A stretch of 64,000 bases of DNA from Alkalihalobacterium sp048323755. Lineage in GTDB: Bacteria > Bacillota > Bacilli > Bacillales > Bacillaceae_F. A program made the position numbers and the translations under genes. Under the pieces are notes generated by a model, which saw only the letters and a list, made by a program, of their open reading frames with translations, made no database searches and was not told the origin of the DNA. Where the stretch lies: positions 1 to 64,000 of the forward strand of contig NZ_JBLWFS010000010.1 of NCBI RefSeq assembly GCF_048323755.1. Direction: 5' to 3'. This document shows, in pieces, positions 1 to 8,115 of this stretch. Each line of letters starts with the position of its first letter. Within the stretch, counting starts at the first letter, position 1.

Positions 1-90
1 ATGACATACTATAACCATTTTAGATACCAATGGAATATGAAAAAGATGACCCCTGTTCAATACAGAGATCATCTTCTTAAAACCGCTTAG
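1..90 (+). CDS. IS3-family transposase OrfB, C-terminal fragment
   Basis: The frame is open from base 1 to a TAG at 88-90 and encodes 29 residues. It contains YYNHFRYQWNMKKMTPVQYR, the C-terminal signature of DDE transposases of the IS3/IS150 group just after the catalytic core. The ATG at base 1 is an internal methionine, since the family protein is about 270-300 residues. The catalytic D, D and E residues would lie upstream of the window. The call is firm for the family, but whether the element is intact cannot be seen. Confidence 0.8.
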   Translation: MTYYNHFRYQWNMKKMTPVQYRDHLLKTA

Positions 91-125
91 GCTTTTTTAA
101 AATGTCCTTTACAAAGGGTACACAT
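1..125 (+). mobile_element. Right end of an IS3-family insertion sequence (partial)
   Basis: The window opens inside an insertion sequence. The last 30 codons of an OrfB-type transposase are followed by about 35 bp ending in GGGTACACA, whose reverse complement starts TGTGTACCC, an end typical of the IS3/IS150 group. Beyond about position 125 the sequence becomes a dehydrogenase reading frame without its 5' half, so the element appears to have landed in that gene. The exact end (124-128) and the target duplication cannot be fixed because the left end is outside the window. Confidence 0.7.
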
Positions 126-128
126 TAG

Positions 129-536
129 AATATCCACTCGTTTTTTTTTATGACGAAATATGCCCTTCCTTATTTACAAGAAGGAGATAGCATCATTAAT
201 ACGACATCGGTTGTTCCTTATGAGGGACACGAAACTTTAATCGATTATACTTCATCCAAAGGGGCAGTAGTAGCCTTTACAAGATCACTTTCTCAAAATC
301 TAGCTGAACAAAACATTCGTGTGAACGCAGTGGCTCCAGGTCCGATTTGGACACCGCTCATCCCATCTTCTTTCTCGGCAGAAGAAGTCAAAACGTTTGG
401 AACCGATGTCCCTTTCAAACGTCCAGGGCAGCCGTTTGAATTAGCACCATCCTATGTATACTTAGCTTCAGATGATTCGAAGTATGTAACTGGCCAAGTG
501 CTGCACGTAAATGGTGGAATCATGGTGAGTTCATGA
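129..536 (+). pseudogene. Short-chain dehydrogenase/reductase, 3' half, cut by the insertion sequence
   Basis: The frame reads NIHSFFFMTKYALPYL directly from the insertion-sequence boundary, which matches the middle of a classical SDR. It continues through the catalytic Tyr and Lys in YTSSKGA, the RVNAVAPGPIWTPL segment and the C-terminal GQVLHVNGG. The Rossmann half with its TGxxxGIG nucleotide motif (about 150 residues of an expected ~290) is missing. The closest family is the YhdF/YdaD type of Bacillus SDR, as judged by motif style. The ATG at 150 has no ribosome-binding site and is an internal codon. An active enzyme is not expected, because NAD(P) binding is lost. Confidence 0.85.
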
Positions 537-693
537 AATTTGATAAGTACTTTATTGATCCAACATTCACGAACAGTATGATGAGAGAATGCCGGTGCTC
601 TTGACATGAGAGGGAAGCCTGAAAAAGCGGGTGCCGCGGGGGAGTACGTGTCGAACTTTGGCTGAATAGGTCGAGAAATCGATAAACGAGGTG

Positions 694-798
694 AAGTTGA
701 AAATAAAACGATAAAAGTTAAAAATAAAACGATAGAAGTTGAAAATATTTCATAGAAAGTTAAAAATAAAATCGCAAAAGTTGAAAATAAACTGCAGT
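694..798. repeat. Five-unit A-rich tandem repeat, period 21 bp
   Basis: Units start at 694, 715, 736, 757 and 778, exactly 21 bp apart, each beginning AAGTT(G/A)AAAATA and mostly continuing AAACGATA. The array sits in the gene-free stretch 537-1018, in which I see nothing else convincing. The unit differs from the arrays at 45931 and 56971 but has the same length class and the same A-rich ATAAA core. No open frame or hairpin explains it. Confidence 0.8.
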
Positions 799-1018
799 TT
801 CCTTTAGATAGAACCTATATTTATATTTAGGGAATGACCTTTTTTCATTCCCTTAACAAGAAAATTGCTCATTTCACCTGCTTTTCTATTAAGCTGAGTT
901 TATTGAATAGGGGATATTCTCCTATTCTTTTAAAAAAGTGGACTAGCTTAAAAATTTCATGAAACTTTTTTTCTTTTAAAACGTCAAATAAGATAGATAC
1001 AAACAAGGGGGAAGTTTG

Positions 1019-1471
1019 ATGAAAAAGTTAGTTGCCGGTTTACTAGTAATGGGAATAATGCTGACGGGGTGTGGATTAGGTAGTGAAAAAGCAAATCAGG
1101 ACTCAAGTCATGGAGCAAGTGAAGTAATAGAAGGCGGGATGGCCACACGTCTTGTTGAAGAAACTCCTCTGACTTTCAACTATGAAGTAATGAACCAATC
1201 AGAGAAGGCTGTTACGATGGAATTCTCAAGTTCACAACGATTCGATTATACGGTTATGACGGAAGAAGGCGAAGAATTGTTTTTATTTTCTAGTGTGTCG
1301 ATGTTTCTTCAAGCTTTAGGTGAAGAAGAACTAACAGAAGGCGAAAAACTTGAATACATGATCGATTTAAATGAGTTAGAGCTAGATCCAGGAAAGTACT
1401 TTCTTTCCGTTTGGATGACACCAATGGACGGCGCTTCTTACAAGGTAACGAAAGAGTTTAAGATTGATTGA
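1019..1471 (+). CDS. Lipoprotein with BsuPI-type domain
   Basis: The 150-residue product has a type II signal peptide with lipobox LTGC (Cys18), so it should be anchored on the outer face of the membrane. Residues about 45-150 resemble the BsuPI domain, first described as an intracellular proteinase inhibitor of Bacillus subtilis: a beta-rich fold with TFNYEVMNQSEKAV early and LDPGKYFLSVWMTP late. ATG 1019 is preferred over TTG 1016 because the AAGGGGGA site (1005-1012) is better spaced for it. It is a single gene with no operon partner. Secreted relatives have no proven inhibitor activity, so the name describes the fold only. Confidence 0.7.
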   Translation: MKKLVAGLLVMGIMLTGCGLGSEKANQDSSHGASEVIEGGMATRLVEETPLTFNYEVMNQSEKAVTMEFSSSQRFDYTVMTEEGEELFLFSSVSMFLQALGEEELTEGEKLEYMIDLNELELDPGKYFLSVWMTPMDGASYKVTKEFKID

Positions 1472-1610
1472 GTTTTAAAGAGCACTTATCAACGCAACGA
1501 TATAATATAACATGACATATGAGGTGGAGGTGCTATCGAAATGAGATAAGTACCTCCATTAAGTTTTACATACGAAAAATTAAATTAACCAAATAAAAGG
1601 TAGGAGTGAA

Positions 1611-2030
1611 ATGAAAAAATTACTGTTAATGCTCGTCTTTGTTTTCTTCTTGGCTGGCTGTAATTCGAATTTAACTTTTTCTGAAATTGAGATAAAAAAT
1701 GTAAAAAGAGGTATCATTACCTTTTTTAAAAGTGTAGAGGATGAAAATGGGATCCATCTTTACATGGATGGAAAAGAAGTGATTTACGTGATGTTAAATG
1801 GAAAAAATGTTATGGAAGGTGAGCAGGCCATTCATTTTACATGATTTAGTGTCGATGCTGCTGATGAAAGTTTACTCATTTACTTTAATGAAGAAGAAAC
1901 AGATGATTACTCAGACCAAACCTTAAAACACCAAGTGGTCTATAAAGTAAACAAAGATAGAGATTATGAAAAACTTCGTACCTTTAGAAATGGTGAGGAA
2001 GTTCCGATTGGAGTAGTGTCAGGAAACTAA
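1611..2030 (+). pseudogene. Small lipoprotein gene interrupted by an in-frame TGA
   Basis: The start ATG follows a good ribosome-binding site (GGTAGGAG). It encodes a signal peptide with lipobox LAGC (Cys17) and then a short hydrophilic domain. TGA at 1842-1844 ends the frame after 77 codons, but the same frame continues without any other stop to TAA at 2028-2030 and reads FSVDAADESLLIYFNEEET, which looks like normal coding sequence. A single substitution (for example TGG to TGA) would explain it. The intact protein would be 139 residues. I do not recognise the family. A 77-residue secreted product could still be made. Confidence 0.6.
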
Positions 2031-2092
2031 TGAATAGCAAGGGATACTATAAAGTGCCCTTTTACTAAAAAACTAGTAAAATCAAATGGTTC

Positions 2093-2240
2093 GTGCACCA
2101 TTAGAGGAAAAACGTAGGAGAATATCGAAACTAAAAGCATAGATTTCTGCATATTAGAGGAAGAACTAGGAGAAACCATAACCAAAAGCGAGCAGGGTGC
2201 ATCCTAGAGCAAAAATAAAGGAGGAATTTAATAACGTGAA
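2093..2240 (+). repeat. Three units of the dispersed ~52-bp repeat
   Basis: The AGGAG core falls at 2116, 2168 and 2219, spacings of 52 and 51 bp. Each unit starts with TGCA followed by TAGAG, then about 9 bases later AGGAGAA, then AACTAAAAGC or ACCAAAAGC. The third unit is degenerate and its AGGAGGAA is the ribosome-binding site of the next gene. The same unit occurs in inverted orientation at 14284-14594 and singly near 48541 and 49694. Confidence 0.7.
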
Positions 2241-2577
2241 ACTAGTATTTTTGTATCACCCCGTTAAAGATCTTAATAAATCTCTTACATTTTATCTTGA
2301 TACACTAGGCTTTGAAGAGGCGTGGCGAGAAGGTGAGCATACTGTGGCATTAAGCTTGCCTGGTTCAGATGTGAAACTATTGATTGAAGATGATGAACAG
2401 GATTTATCAGCTGGCGGAGTTTTCTTAGTTGATAGTGTAGATACATTTTTTAAAGAAAATAAAGATAAACTCGAATTTGTTAAAGAGCCAATTGATATAC
2501 CACCAGGAAGATATGCGATCTACCAAGATAACTCAGGTAACTATATAAGAATTATTGATTTTACTAATGAGACCTAA
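2236..2577 (+). CDS. VOC (glyoxalase/bleomycin-resistance fold) protein
   Basis: The 113-residue single-domain protein begins VKLVFLYHPVKDLNKSLTFY with a paired betaalphabetabetabeta layout: DLNKSLTFYLDTLGF in the first module and GRYAIYQDNSGNYIRIIDF at the end, as in vicinal-oxygen-chelate proteins. GTG 2236 is chosen because AAAGGAGG (2217-2224) sits 11 bases before it; the ATG at 2197 has no such site and encodes an unlike N-terminus. The usual metal-binding Glu near the C-terminus is an Ile/Arg region here, so a catalytic role is uncertain. The substrate cannot be assigned. Confidence 0.7.
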   Translation: MKLVFLYHPVKDLNKSLTFYLDTLGFEEAWREGEHTVALSLPGSDVKLLIEDDEQDLSAGGVFLVDSVDTFFKENKDKLEFVKEPIDIPPGRYAIYQDNSGNYIRIIDFTNET

Positions 2578-2773
2578 AAGGTATGTGATCTCGATTACAT
2601 CGTTCTTGGACAGTGATGTAAGGTAGCAAAATTTAGTATATGGACAAGTCCAACCTCATAAATTATTATAATATTAAGAAAACTAAACTAAATTCAGCTT
2701 AGTATTTCCTTGTCATTTGTCAGTATGGTATCGATATGAAGGATAACGACATAAAAGACATAGAGGTGATCTT

Positions 2774-3319
2774 ATGAGTTTTGTTGGACGTTTTACAAAT
2801 ATTCAAGTGGATATGAATAAAAATTTAGTACAATCTTTCTTAGAAAAAATAGAGCAAGCCTATCCATATGAGTGGGTAACAAACGAAGGATATAAAACGC
2901 TAATTATTCATGGAGACAAACATTATCAGCTTCCATTTAAAGAAGAAAAAGATTTATTACGCTTATCGATAGAGGAACTAGTAACGAGTGAGAGAACCTT
3001 CTCCATTGCTTTTAATGAATTATTGTTTGAATCACGAAAAAAGATGATGGGCATTGAGAATGTATACGAACGAAAAAAGAGAAGATTAGAAAAAAGAGAA
3101 CATGACATTCAAATGATCCAAAATCGTAGAACAGAAGAGAGTCAGAAAACATTAGCAGCGCCCATCCCTAATGAAACGAAAGAAAGAATGATTGAGTTAG
3201 AAATTAACTATTTGTTAATGGAATTACATGAAGCGATGAAATCTCAAGATAAAGATAGGGAGATCACTTGTAAGAATAAATTACATGAATTAGTGGAACA
3301 ATCAAAGCGAATTTCTTAA
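2774..3319 (+). CDS. Hypothetical charged protein with C-terminal helical domain
   Basis: The 181-residue soluble protein has no signal peptide or membrane segment and is preceded by GAGGTGAT at a good distance. Residues 1-75 are mixed alpha/beta. Residues 85-130 are a strongly charged helix (ERKKRRLEKREHDIQMIQNR) likely to form a coiled coil. The last 45 residues (MIELEINYLLMELHEAMKSQD) faintly resemble the IDEAL-type helical hairpin of Bacillus proteins, but the match is too weak to name. It stands alone, followed by a shared terminator. The function is unknown. Confidence 0.65.
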   Translation: MSFVGRFTNIQVDMNKNLVQSFLEKIEQAYPYEWVTNEGYKTLIIHGDKHYQLPFKEEKDLLRLSIEELVTSERTFSIAFNELLFESRKKMMGIENVYERKKRRLEKREHDIQMIQNRRTEESQKTLAAPIPNETKERMIELEINYLLMELHEAMKSQDKDREITCKNKLHELVEQSKRIS

Positions 3320-3378
3320 TTTAAAATGGCTCTAATAATTAGTGAAAAGTGCTGGTCAAAAGAGGAAACATAGTGTAA

Positions 3379-3418
3379 GAAAAATGCAGCATCTCCATAG
3401 GGGCGCTGCTGCATTTTT
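3379..3418. terminator. Bidirectional terminator between convergent genes
   Basis: Inverted repeat AAAAATGCAGCA / TGCTGCATTTTT around a loop of about 15 bases, with T-runs on both strands. It lies between the plus-strand gene ending at 3319 and the minus-strand gene ending at 3421. Confidence 0.8.
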
Positions 3419-3420
3419 CA

Positions 3421-3816
3421 TTAAAATCCGTCGGTAGCAGGTGTAACTGGAATGTTTAAGTTTCGCTCAATCGTCCGCACCCTTTGATTTAGACGATTTA
3501 AACGATCTGTATGCAGTTCATCATTACGATTTAGACGAGTAATCTCTCCATTAATTCGGCGAATTTCTTCATTGATCCGGTTAATTTCATTGTTAATGCG
3601 GCCAATTTCTTCATTTTGTCGAGTTAATTCGGCTGCTTGTTCTTGGTTTTGTCTCGTCAGTTGATTGACTTGTTGTTGAAGGTCCGGTTGTTGTCTCGTC
3701 ATCGATAGTTCTGTTTGTTCTCCTTGTGCTTGTGATGCATAGTGGTTTTGATAATACGGACCATAATAATTCGTCGGATGTTGGACATTTGCGGGAGAAT
3801 AAGGGTAATAATTCAT
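3421..3816 (-). CDS. Coiled-coil protein with Tyr/Gln-rich N-terminus
   Basis: The 131-residue protein starts with a Tyr/Pro/Asn/Gln-rich stretch of about 45 residues (MNYYPYSPANVQHPTNYYGP). It then becomes a long heptad repeat, residues 45-120, built from variants of INRINEEIRRIN, a clear coiled coil. There is no signal peptide or membrane segment. The Tyr-rich head resembles Bacillus spore-coat and spore-surface proteins, and sspH is the next gene upstream on the same strand, but a coat role is inference only. The frequent RIN/RLN units suggest expansion by internal duplication. Confidence 0.65.
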   Translation of the reverse strand: MNYYPYSPANVQHPTNYYGPYYQNHYASQAQGEQTELSMTRQQPDLQQQVNQLTRQNQEQAAELTRQNEEIGRINNEINRINEEIRRINGEITRLNRNDELHTDRLNRLNQRVRTIERNLNIPVTPATDGF

Positions 3817-3911
3817 GAAGGCAGCAACTCCTCTAAGTTTTGTTATGCAAAGAATACATAATAGCCTATGTTACGTTTGTGGGAGTGGCAGGGCGATCAC
3901 CTAGATAACGA

Positions 3912-3957
3912 CAAAAAAGAAACAGCTTGAAAAGTAGCGCACTTTTCAAGCTGTTTT
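3912..3957 (-). terminator. Terminator of sspH
   Basis: Nearly perfect stem with arms AACAGCTTGAAAAGT and ACTTTTCAAGCTGTT and a 5-base loop. On the minus strand it is followed by TTTCTTTTTTGTC. Confidence 0.85.
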
Positions 3958-3963
3958 TCACAA

Positions 3964-4143
3964 TTACTGTTCTGATAAATTTTGAACAGAAACGCTCATT
4001 TTTTGATTCGGATCATCCATTGGATGAACAGTTGCCATTTCATTATCTTGATCGACATGTTCAATGTAAACTTGTTGACCATTGTAAGTAACTGTTTTCA
4101 TGTTTTGTGAAGAAGAAATTTCTTGTGCGCGTTGTGCGTCCAT
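3964..4143 (-). CDS. sspH: H-type small acid-soluble spore protein
   Basis: The 59-residue product begins MDAQRAQEISSSQNMKTVTY and continues with QQVYIEHVDQDNEMATVHPM, matching the SspH family (known members start M-NAQRAKEI and contain VTYNG, YIQHVD and a late LTEE). These proteins accumulate in the forespore. It is preceded by AGGAGGTGCCCAA and followed by a strong terminator, so it is probably a single-gene unit. The gene is too short for many gene callers, but the family match is clear over its full length. Confidence 0.9.
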   Translation of the reverse strand: MDAQRAQEISSSQNMKTVTYNGQQVYIEHVDQDNEMATVHPMDDPNQKMSVSVQNLSEQ

Positions 4144-4180
4144 TTGGGCACCTCCTGTTGGGTTTCTTTATACAGTACTA

Positions 4181-4211
4181 CTATTTGTAGAAAGTGATGG
4201 ACATATACTCA
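4181..4211 (-). promoter_or_regulatory. Candidate forespore (sigma-G/F type) promoter of sspH
   Basis: On the minus strand TGAGTA, 18 bases, then CAAATAG, about 40 bases before the sspH start. The known sigma-G consensus is roughly TGAATA-N17/18-CATACTA. The match is partial, and the assignment rests mainly on sspH being a forespore gene. Confidence 0.35.
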
Positions 4212-4259
4212 AAATGTAGTAAAAATTCCCAACAGTAACGTAAATACATAAGACGTCGA

Positions 4260-6704
4260 CTACCTGCTAATCCAAACTACTCTATTTCTTGTATCCCAAT
4301 GGGATCTCATCGAAAGAGTCTCATTCAATGTTCTAATGGATACATAAACCCTAGAGTGCAAGACTTCAGGATGATTTGTAAGTCGAATGTTCCTTGAATT
4401 GACTTTTACTTGCTTACTGCTCACTTTCATGTTGAGTGTTGTTTTTGGATCTCTAACGGTAATATTGTTCGTCGATTTGTTCCAGCTGTAAGACATTTTT
4501 AAATTCTCTACTGCGCCTTTAAGCGGAATGTACACTGTTTTATTTCGGGCAACTGGATTTCCTTGAACATTGGCAACTCTACCATTAATAACCACGGCAG
4601 TTTGATCGTTAGCTGCTAACGTTTGATTGAGTGTGAGCAAGTTGACATGAATAAATCCTCGAGTTTTACCTATTTGGATTTGATAGAAGTCACCTGAACG
4701 TCCAAGGATATTAACATTTTGACCTAATCGAGCGGTTCCGACAATAGCAGAACTTGTTGTTGCGCTTCTGCGGATATTCGCAGCATTGACATTGACTCTC
4801 GCGGTTACTTGAGTACCTACGCGAGCCACTTGCACAGACTGAGGCGTTGGCGATGGTGCGGGCTGTTGAGTCGTCGGTTGCTGAATTGCTGGTTGACTCG
4901 CAACAGGTTGAATTGCAGGTTCCTGAGTTGTTGGTTGACTCGCGACCGGTTGCACTGCAGGCTGTTGAATTGTCGGTTGGCTAGTTACAGGTTGAGAAAC
5001 TACTTTTTGAACCGATTGCTGTACTTGTGCAGATACGGTTTGATTTTCCGCTCCTTTTGCTTCAATTGTAAATGAATACGTCCCATTTGGATGAGATCCA
5101 ACGGTCCAAAATTGAGCAAGATCTCCAGCTTTTCGGTTCACATCTCGGATTAACGTAGCGATGACCCGATGATTCGCGTCTCTAACGGTGATCGTAACTA
5201 AAGCATCTTGATTCAATGTATAGCGAACTACGACTTGATCGTGTCTAGCATCGTATTCTGCTCGAGCTTGACTAATTTCAATCGGCTTCACTTCTGGAGT
5301 CACTTGAGAATCTGGAGCCGGAGATGGTTGACTCGGGCTAACGGGCTGACTCACCGGTTGAATTGGAGTTACAGCTTCAGTATTAGCTGGTGCATATTGA
5401 ATAAATGAAGTTAGTGTAGTACCAGGGTAATAAAATTGTAGAATATCATTTACTCTAAATCCACTGTCTGCCATTCCTTTTGCACCCCATTGGCTCATAC
5501 CAACAGCATGGCCGAAACCTCGTCCATTTACGATGATAGACGTATCGTTTTCAACAACAGAATCTACTAGGTAACTGCGAACTAAATTTATCCCAATCAT
5601 GGCTCTCATACGTTGTGCCGTCGTGTTTTTAAGCTCAACGGTATGCAGCCTAATGGTTCCGTCGGTATTTCGAACAAAATCATTGGTAGCTAATGAGCGG
5701 ACTAAGAAGTTTACCGTAATGTCTCCTTGACGTACACGACCACCTGTTGTCTTTTGATCCGAAAATTTAAACGTAGGGATCGATACAATTTTTATTTCCG
5801 TATTTGGATAACCATTTTGATATAGCCAGGTTTTAATGTTATTCGGTATCGTTGTATCTCGTTCTCTTGCCGTTGACCACCACAATTGCGGATTTCTAAG
5901 ATCTCGATTCGTAAGGTCGATTTGATTTTTATTAATGGTAAAATTCCACGGTGCAATCGAGTCATAAGGATCTGCTTTTATAGGAAGATAGGGTAAATTC
6001 GTTCCGCCCCAAACATTCCCGTTTGATTCAGTAATCCCGCCATTACTAGATGAATAGACAGCTGAAATAAGTCGACCGTTATGAGTGAGGGTTTGTCCAC
6101 TCGTTTCATTTACAGCTCTTGTGCTATTCGTGTGCCAAGCGTAACCTGCATATACTTGATAGTTAATCGTATCGTCGATCACTTTAGGACCTTGGGACAT
6201 AACGTAGGTTCTCGCTGCAACAGCTTGAGCTTTTAAGGCTTCGACATTCCAAGAAGCCGGCATTTCAGAAGGAACCACACCTTTTAAATAATCTTCAACG
6301 GGCAGAGTGTTGATTGGACGAATGAAAGCTCCTTCTATAACAAAGCGTACTGTTCCCAGGTAGGGACGGTTATTAATTCTAACTAGATGTTGTTCATTAT
6401 ATTGAACCGGTGTGAAAGTGAGTTCAGTAAGACTGTGCATACGGTGAGTACCATCAAACATAGATATTCTTCCGTTTTCTAGACGTAATTGATAGGTTTT
6501 TCCACTTTCAACAGTACCTTCATTATTTAAGCGGTAGTTTCCTGAAAACTTGATGGAAAGGTTAATAACATTGCCTAAATAGTTCACCAACTTAACGGTA
6601 ACAGTTGGTTGCTGAATGGCTTGTCCAGAAGCGTATATAGAATGAATTGGTAAAGACATGAGTACGAGTAAAACTACGATAAAACAAGCAAACAGCCTTT
6701 TCAT
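4260..6704 (-). CDS. Secreted SpoIID/LytB-domain protein with SH3b and stalk domains
   Basis: The 814-residue protein has a signal peptide (1-26). A SpoIID/LytB domain runs from about 100 to 435 and contains LPVEDYLKGVVPSEMP (134-149), the AVAARTYV helix and the late GRGFGHAVGMSQWGAKGMA motif. A Pro/Ser/Gln linker follows, then a FlgD/Ig-like segment (about 475-555), a second Pro/Gln/Thr linker with repeated QPTTQ/QPVASQP units, a bacterial SH3 domain (about 635-695, VNVNAANIRRSATTSSAIVG) and a copper-amine-oxidase-N type stalk domain to the end. SpoIID proteins are lytic transglycosylases on denuded peptidoglycan. This one is longer than sporulation SpoIID (~340 residues) and looks like a wall-bound vegetative relative (LytB type). 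It is monocistronic. Confidence 0.85.
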   Translation of the reverse strand: MKRLFACFIVVLLVLMSLPIHSIYASGQAIQQPTVTVKLVNYLGNVINLSIKFSGNYRLNNEGTVESGKTYQLRLENGRISMFDGTHRMHSLTELTFTPVQYNEQHLVRINNRPYLGTVRFVIEGAFIRPINTLPVEDYLKGVVPSEMPASWNVEALKAQAVAARTYVMSQGPKVIDDTINYQVYAGYAWHTNSTRAVNETSGQTLTHNGRLISAVYSSSNGGITESNGNVWGGTNLPYLPIKADPYDSIAPWNFTINKNQIDLTNRDLRNPQLWWSTARERDTTIPNNIKTWLYQNGYPNTEIKIVSIPTFKFSDQKTTGGRVRQGDITVNFLVRSLATNDFVRNTDGTIRLHTVELKNTTAQRMRAMIGINLVRSYLVDSVVENDTSIIVNGRGFGHAVGMSQWGAKGMADSGFRVNDILQFYYPGTTLTSFIQYAPANTEAVTPIQPVSQPVSPSQPSPAPDSQVTPEVKPIEISQARAEYDARHDQVVVRYTLNQDALVTITVRDANHRVIATLIRDVNRKAGDLAQFWTVGSHPNGTYSFTIEAKGAENQTVSAQVQQSVQKVVSQPVTSQPTIQQPAVQPVASQPTTQEPAIQPVASQPAIQQPTTQQPAPSPTPQSVQVARVGTQVTARVNVNAANIRRSATTSSAIVGTARLGQNVNILGRSGDFYQIQIGKTRGFIHVNLLTLNQTLAANDQTAVVINGRVANVQGNPVARNKTVYIPLKGAVENLKMSYSWNKSTNNITVRDPKTTLNMKVSSKQVKVNSRNIRLTNHPEVLHSRVYVSIRTLNETLSMRSHWDTRNRVVWISR

Positions 6705-7005
6705 GGAGGTCCCCCTAAATGTAATCTAGCAAAATATAAGCTAATCATATTCCGTTTCTAGGATAATAGATAGAGGGGAAATTTTTGAAAATTATAAATA
6801 GGTATAAAAAGCAGCACAAAAAGAACTAGAACTTACTAGATTTTGTCCAATGATCGAGCAAAAAAATAAAAAAAGTTGCCTGTGAGATTTTTATAAAACC
6901 TACTAAAAAACAATATTTTTACTTATCTAGAATGTATCTGTAATGATATGATGAAAGTAATAGATATATATAATTATTAAGTGGGGAAAAGTGAGGGGGA
7001 AATGA
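6705..7005. other. Gene-free stretch
   Basis: This 301-bp region lies between divergent genes. It is AT-rich, with only promoters expected. I see no repeat, open frame, RNA structure or clear operator beyond the GAGGGGGA ribosome-binding site of the following gene. Confidence 0.6.
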
Positions 7006-8106
7006 GTGAAAAAGCTACTTGGACTTATTATAATATTATTTTTAGCTGGGTGTAGTGAAACAACAACGGGGGAAAAACAATCAAAAGATTTAGCTTCTAA
7101 ATCAGATGGAATGGGCATAGAAAGGCCGCTAAATGAAGAAGCTGTACCAGCATTTTTACAAAAAGAGTTAGATCCTATTGAGATTATATTCGTAGGTGAT
7201 GTGATGATGGAATGGTCGTTAAAAAATACGATCAATACGAAAGGCGTCGATTATCCATTTCAAAACGTCAAAGAGGATATCCATAAAGCGGATTACGCCG
7301 TCGCCAATCTAGAGACAGCTATAACGACTAGTACCAACTCGTTTGGAAAACAATATAACTTTAAAGCGAATCCTATAAAGCTTGAAGGGTTAGTAAACGC
7401 TGGCTTCGACTTAGTCTCTTTAGCAAACAACCATACGATGGATTATCGAGAAGAAGGTTTACTAGATACGATAAAATACTTGAGAGAATATGGTATTGAT
7501 TTCGTTGGTGCTGGTAAAAATAGCGAGGAAGCTTATGCGTCACATACAGTCGTCTTAAATGATCAAAAAGTAACGTTCTTAGCGTTTTCAAGAGTATTAC
7601 CTGATGTTTCCTGGTATGCTACAGAAACAAAACCCGGAATTGCCAGCGGGTATCAGGAAGAAAGAGTCATAGATATTATAGAAAAAGAAAAAGTAGATAC
7701 TGATTATGTTTTAGTGTATATGCATTGGGGAATTGAGCGTGCGAATCGACCGGAAAATTATCAACGAGATTATGCAAGGAAGATGATTGATGCCGGTGCT
7801 GATGCTGTCATTGGTGCGCACCCTCACGTACTTCAAGGGTTTGAATTTTATGACGGGAAGCCGATCGCCTATTCTCTAGGGAATTTCCTGTTTCCTGACT
7901 ACATTACTGGCCCGACTGCAGATACTGGATTATTAAGCATAATCATTGAGGATGAACAAGTAAAAATGAGGTTTAATCCTTTTTATATCGATAACGATGT
8001 GATTGTTGATAAAGGACAAGCTTATCGAAATAGAATCTATCAATACTTAGAAGACATTTCATATGATGTACTGATTGAAGATGGTGAAATTAAACCGAAA
8101 AACTAG
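7006..8106 (+). CDS. CapA family lipoprotein (PGA_cap metallophosphatase-like domain)
   Basis: The 366-residue product has a lipobox LAGC (Cys16). Residues about 55-320 form the CapA/PgsA-type domain, a calcineurin-like metallophosphoesterase fold: FVGDVMMEWSL, NLETAIT, SLANNHTMDY, VYMHWGIE and GAHPHVLQGFE carry the expected Asp, Asn and His ligands. GTG 7006 is the start because GAGGGGGA lies 6 bases before it; the ATG at 7002 is out of frame. CapA proteins take part in poly-gamma-glutamate synthesis or anchoring, but no capB/capC genes are present here, so a solitary YwtB-like surface role is all that can be said. The nitroreductase gene follows after 9 bases. Confidence 0.85.
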   Translation: MKKLLGLIIILFLAGCSETTTGEKQSKDLASKSDGMGIERPLNEEAVPAFLQKELDPIEIIFVGDVMMEWSLKNTINTKGVDYPFQNVKEDIHKADYAVANLETAITTSTNSFGKQYNFKANPIKLEGLVNAGFDLVSLANNHTMDYREEGLLDTIKYLREYGIDFVGAGKNSEEAYASHTVVLNDQKVTFLAFSRVLPDVSWYATETKPGIASGYQEERVIDIIEKEKVDTDYVLVYMHWGIERANRPENYQRDYARKMIDAGADAVIGAHPHVLQGFEFYDGKPIAYSLGNFLFPDYITGPTADTGLLSIIIEDEQVKMRFNPFYIDNDVIVDKGQAYRNRIYQYLEDISYDVLIEDGEIKPKN

Positions 8107-8115
8107 GAGGTTGTT

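Noticed and set aside
7006..8106. Poly-gamma-glutamate capsule locus
   Set aside because: Only a CapA-like protein is present; capB, capC and capD/E genes are absent.
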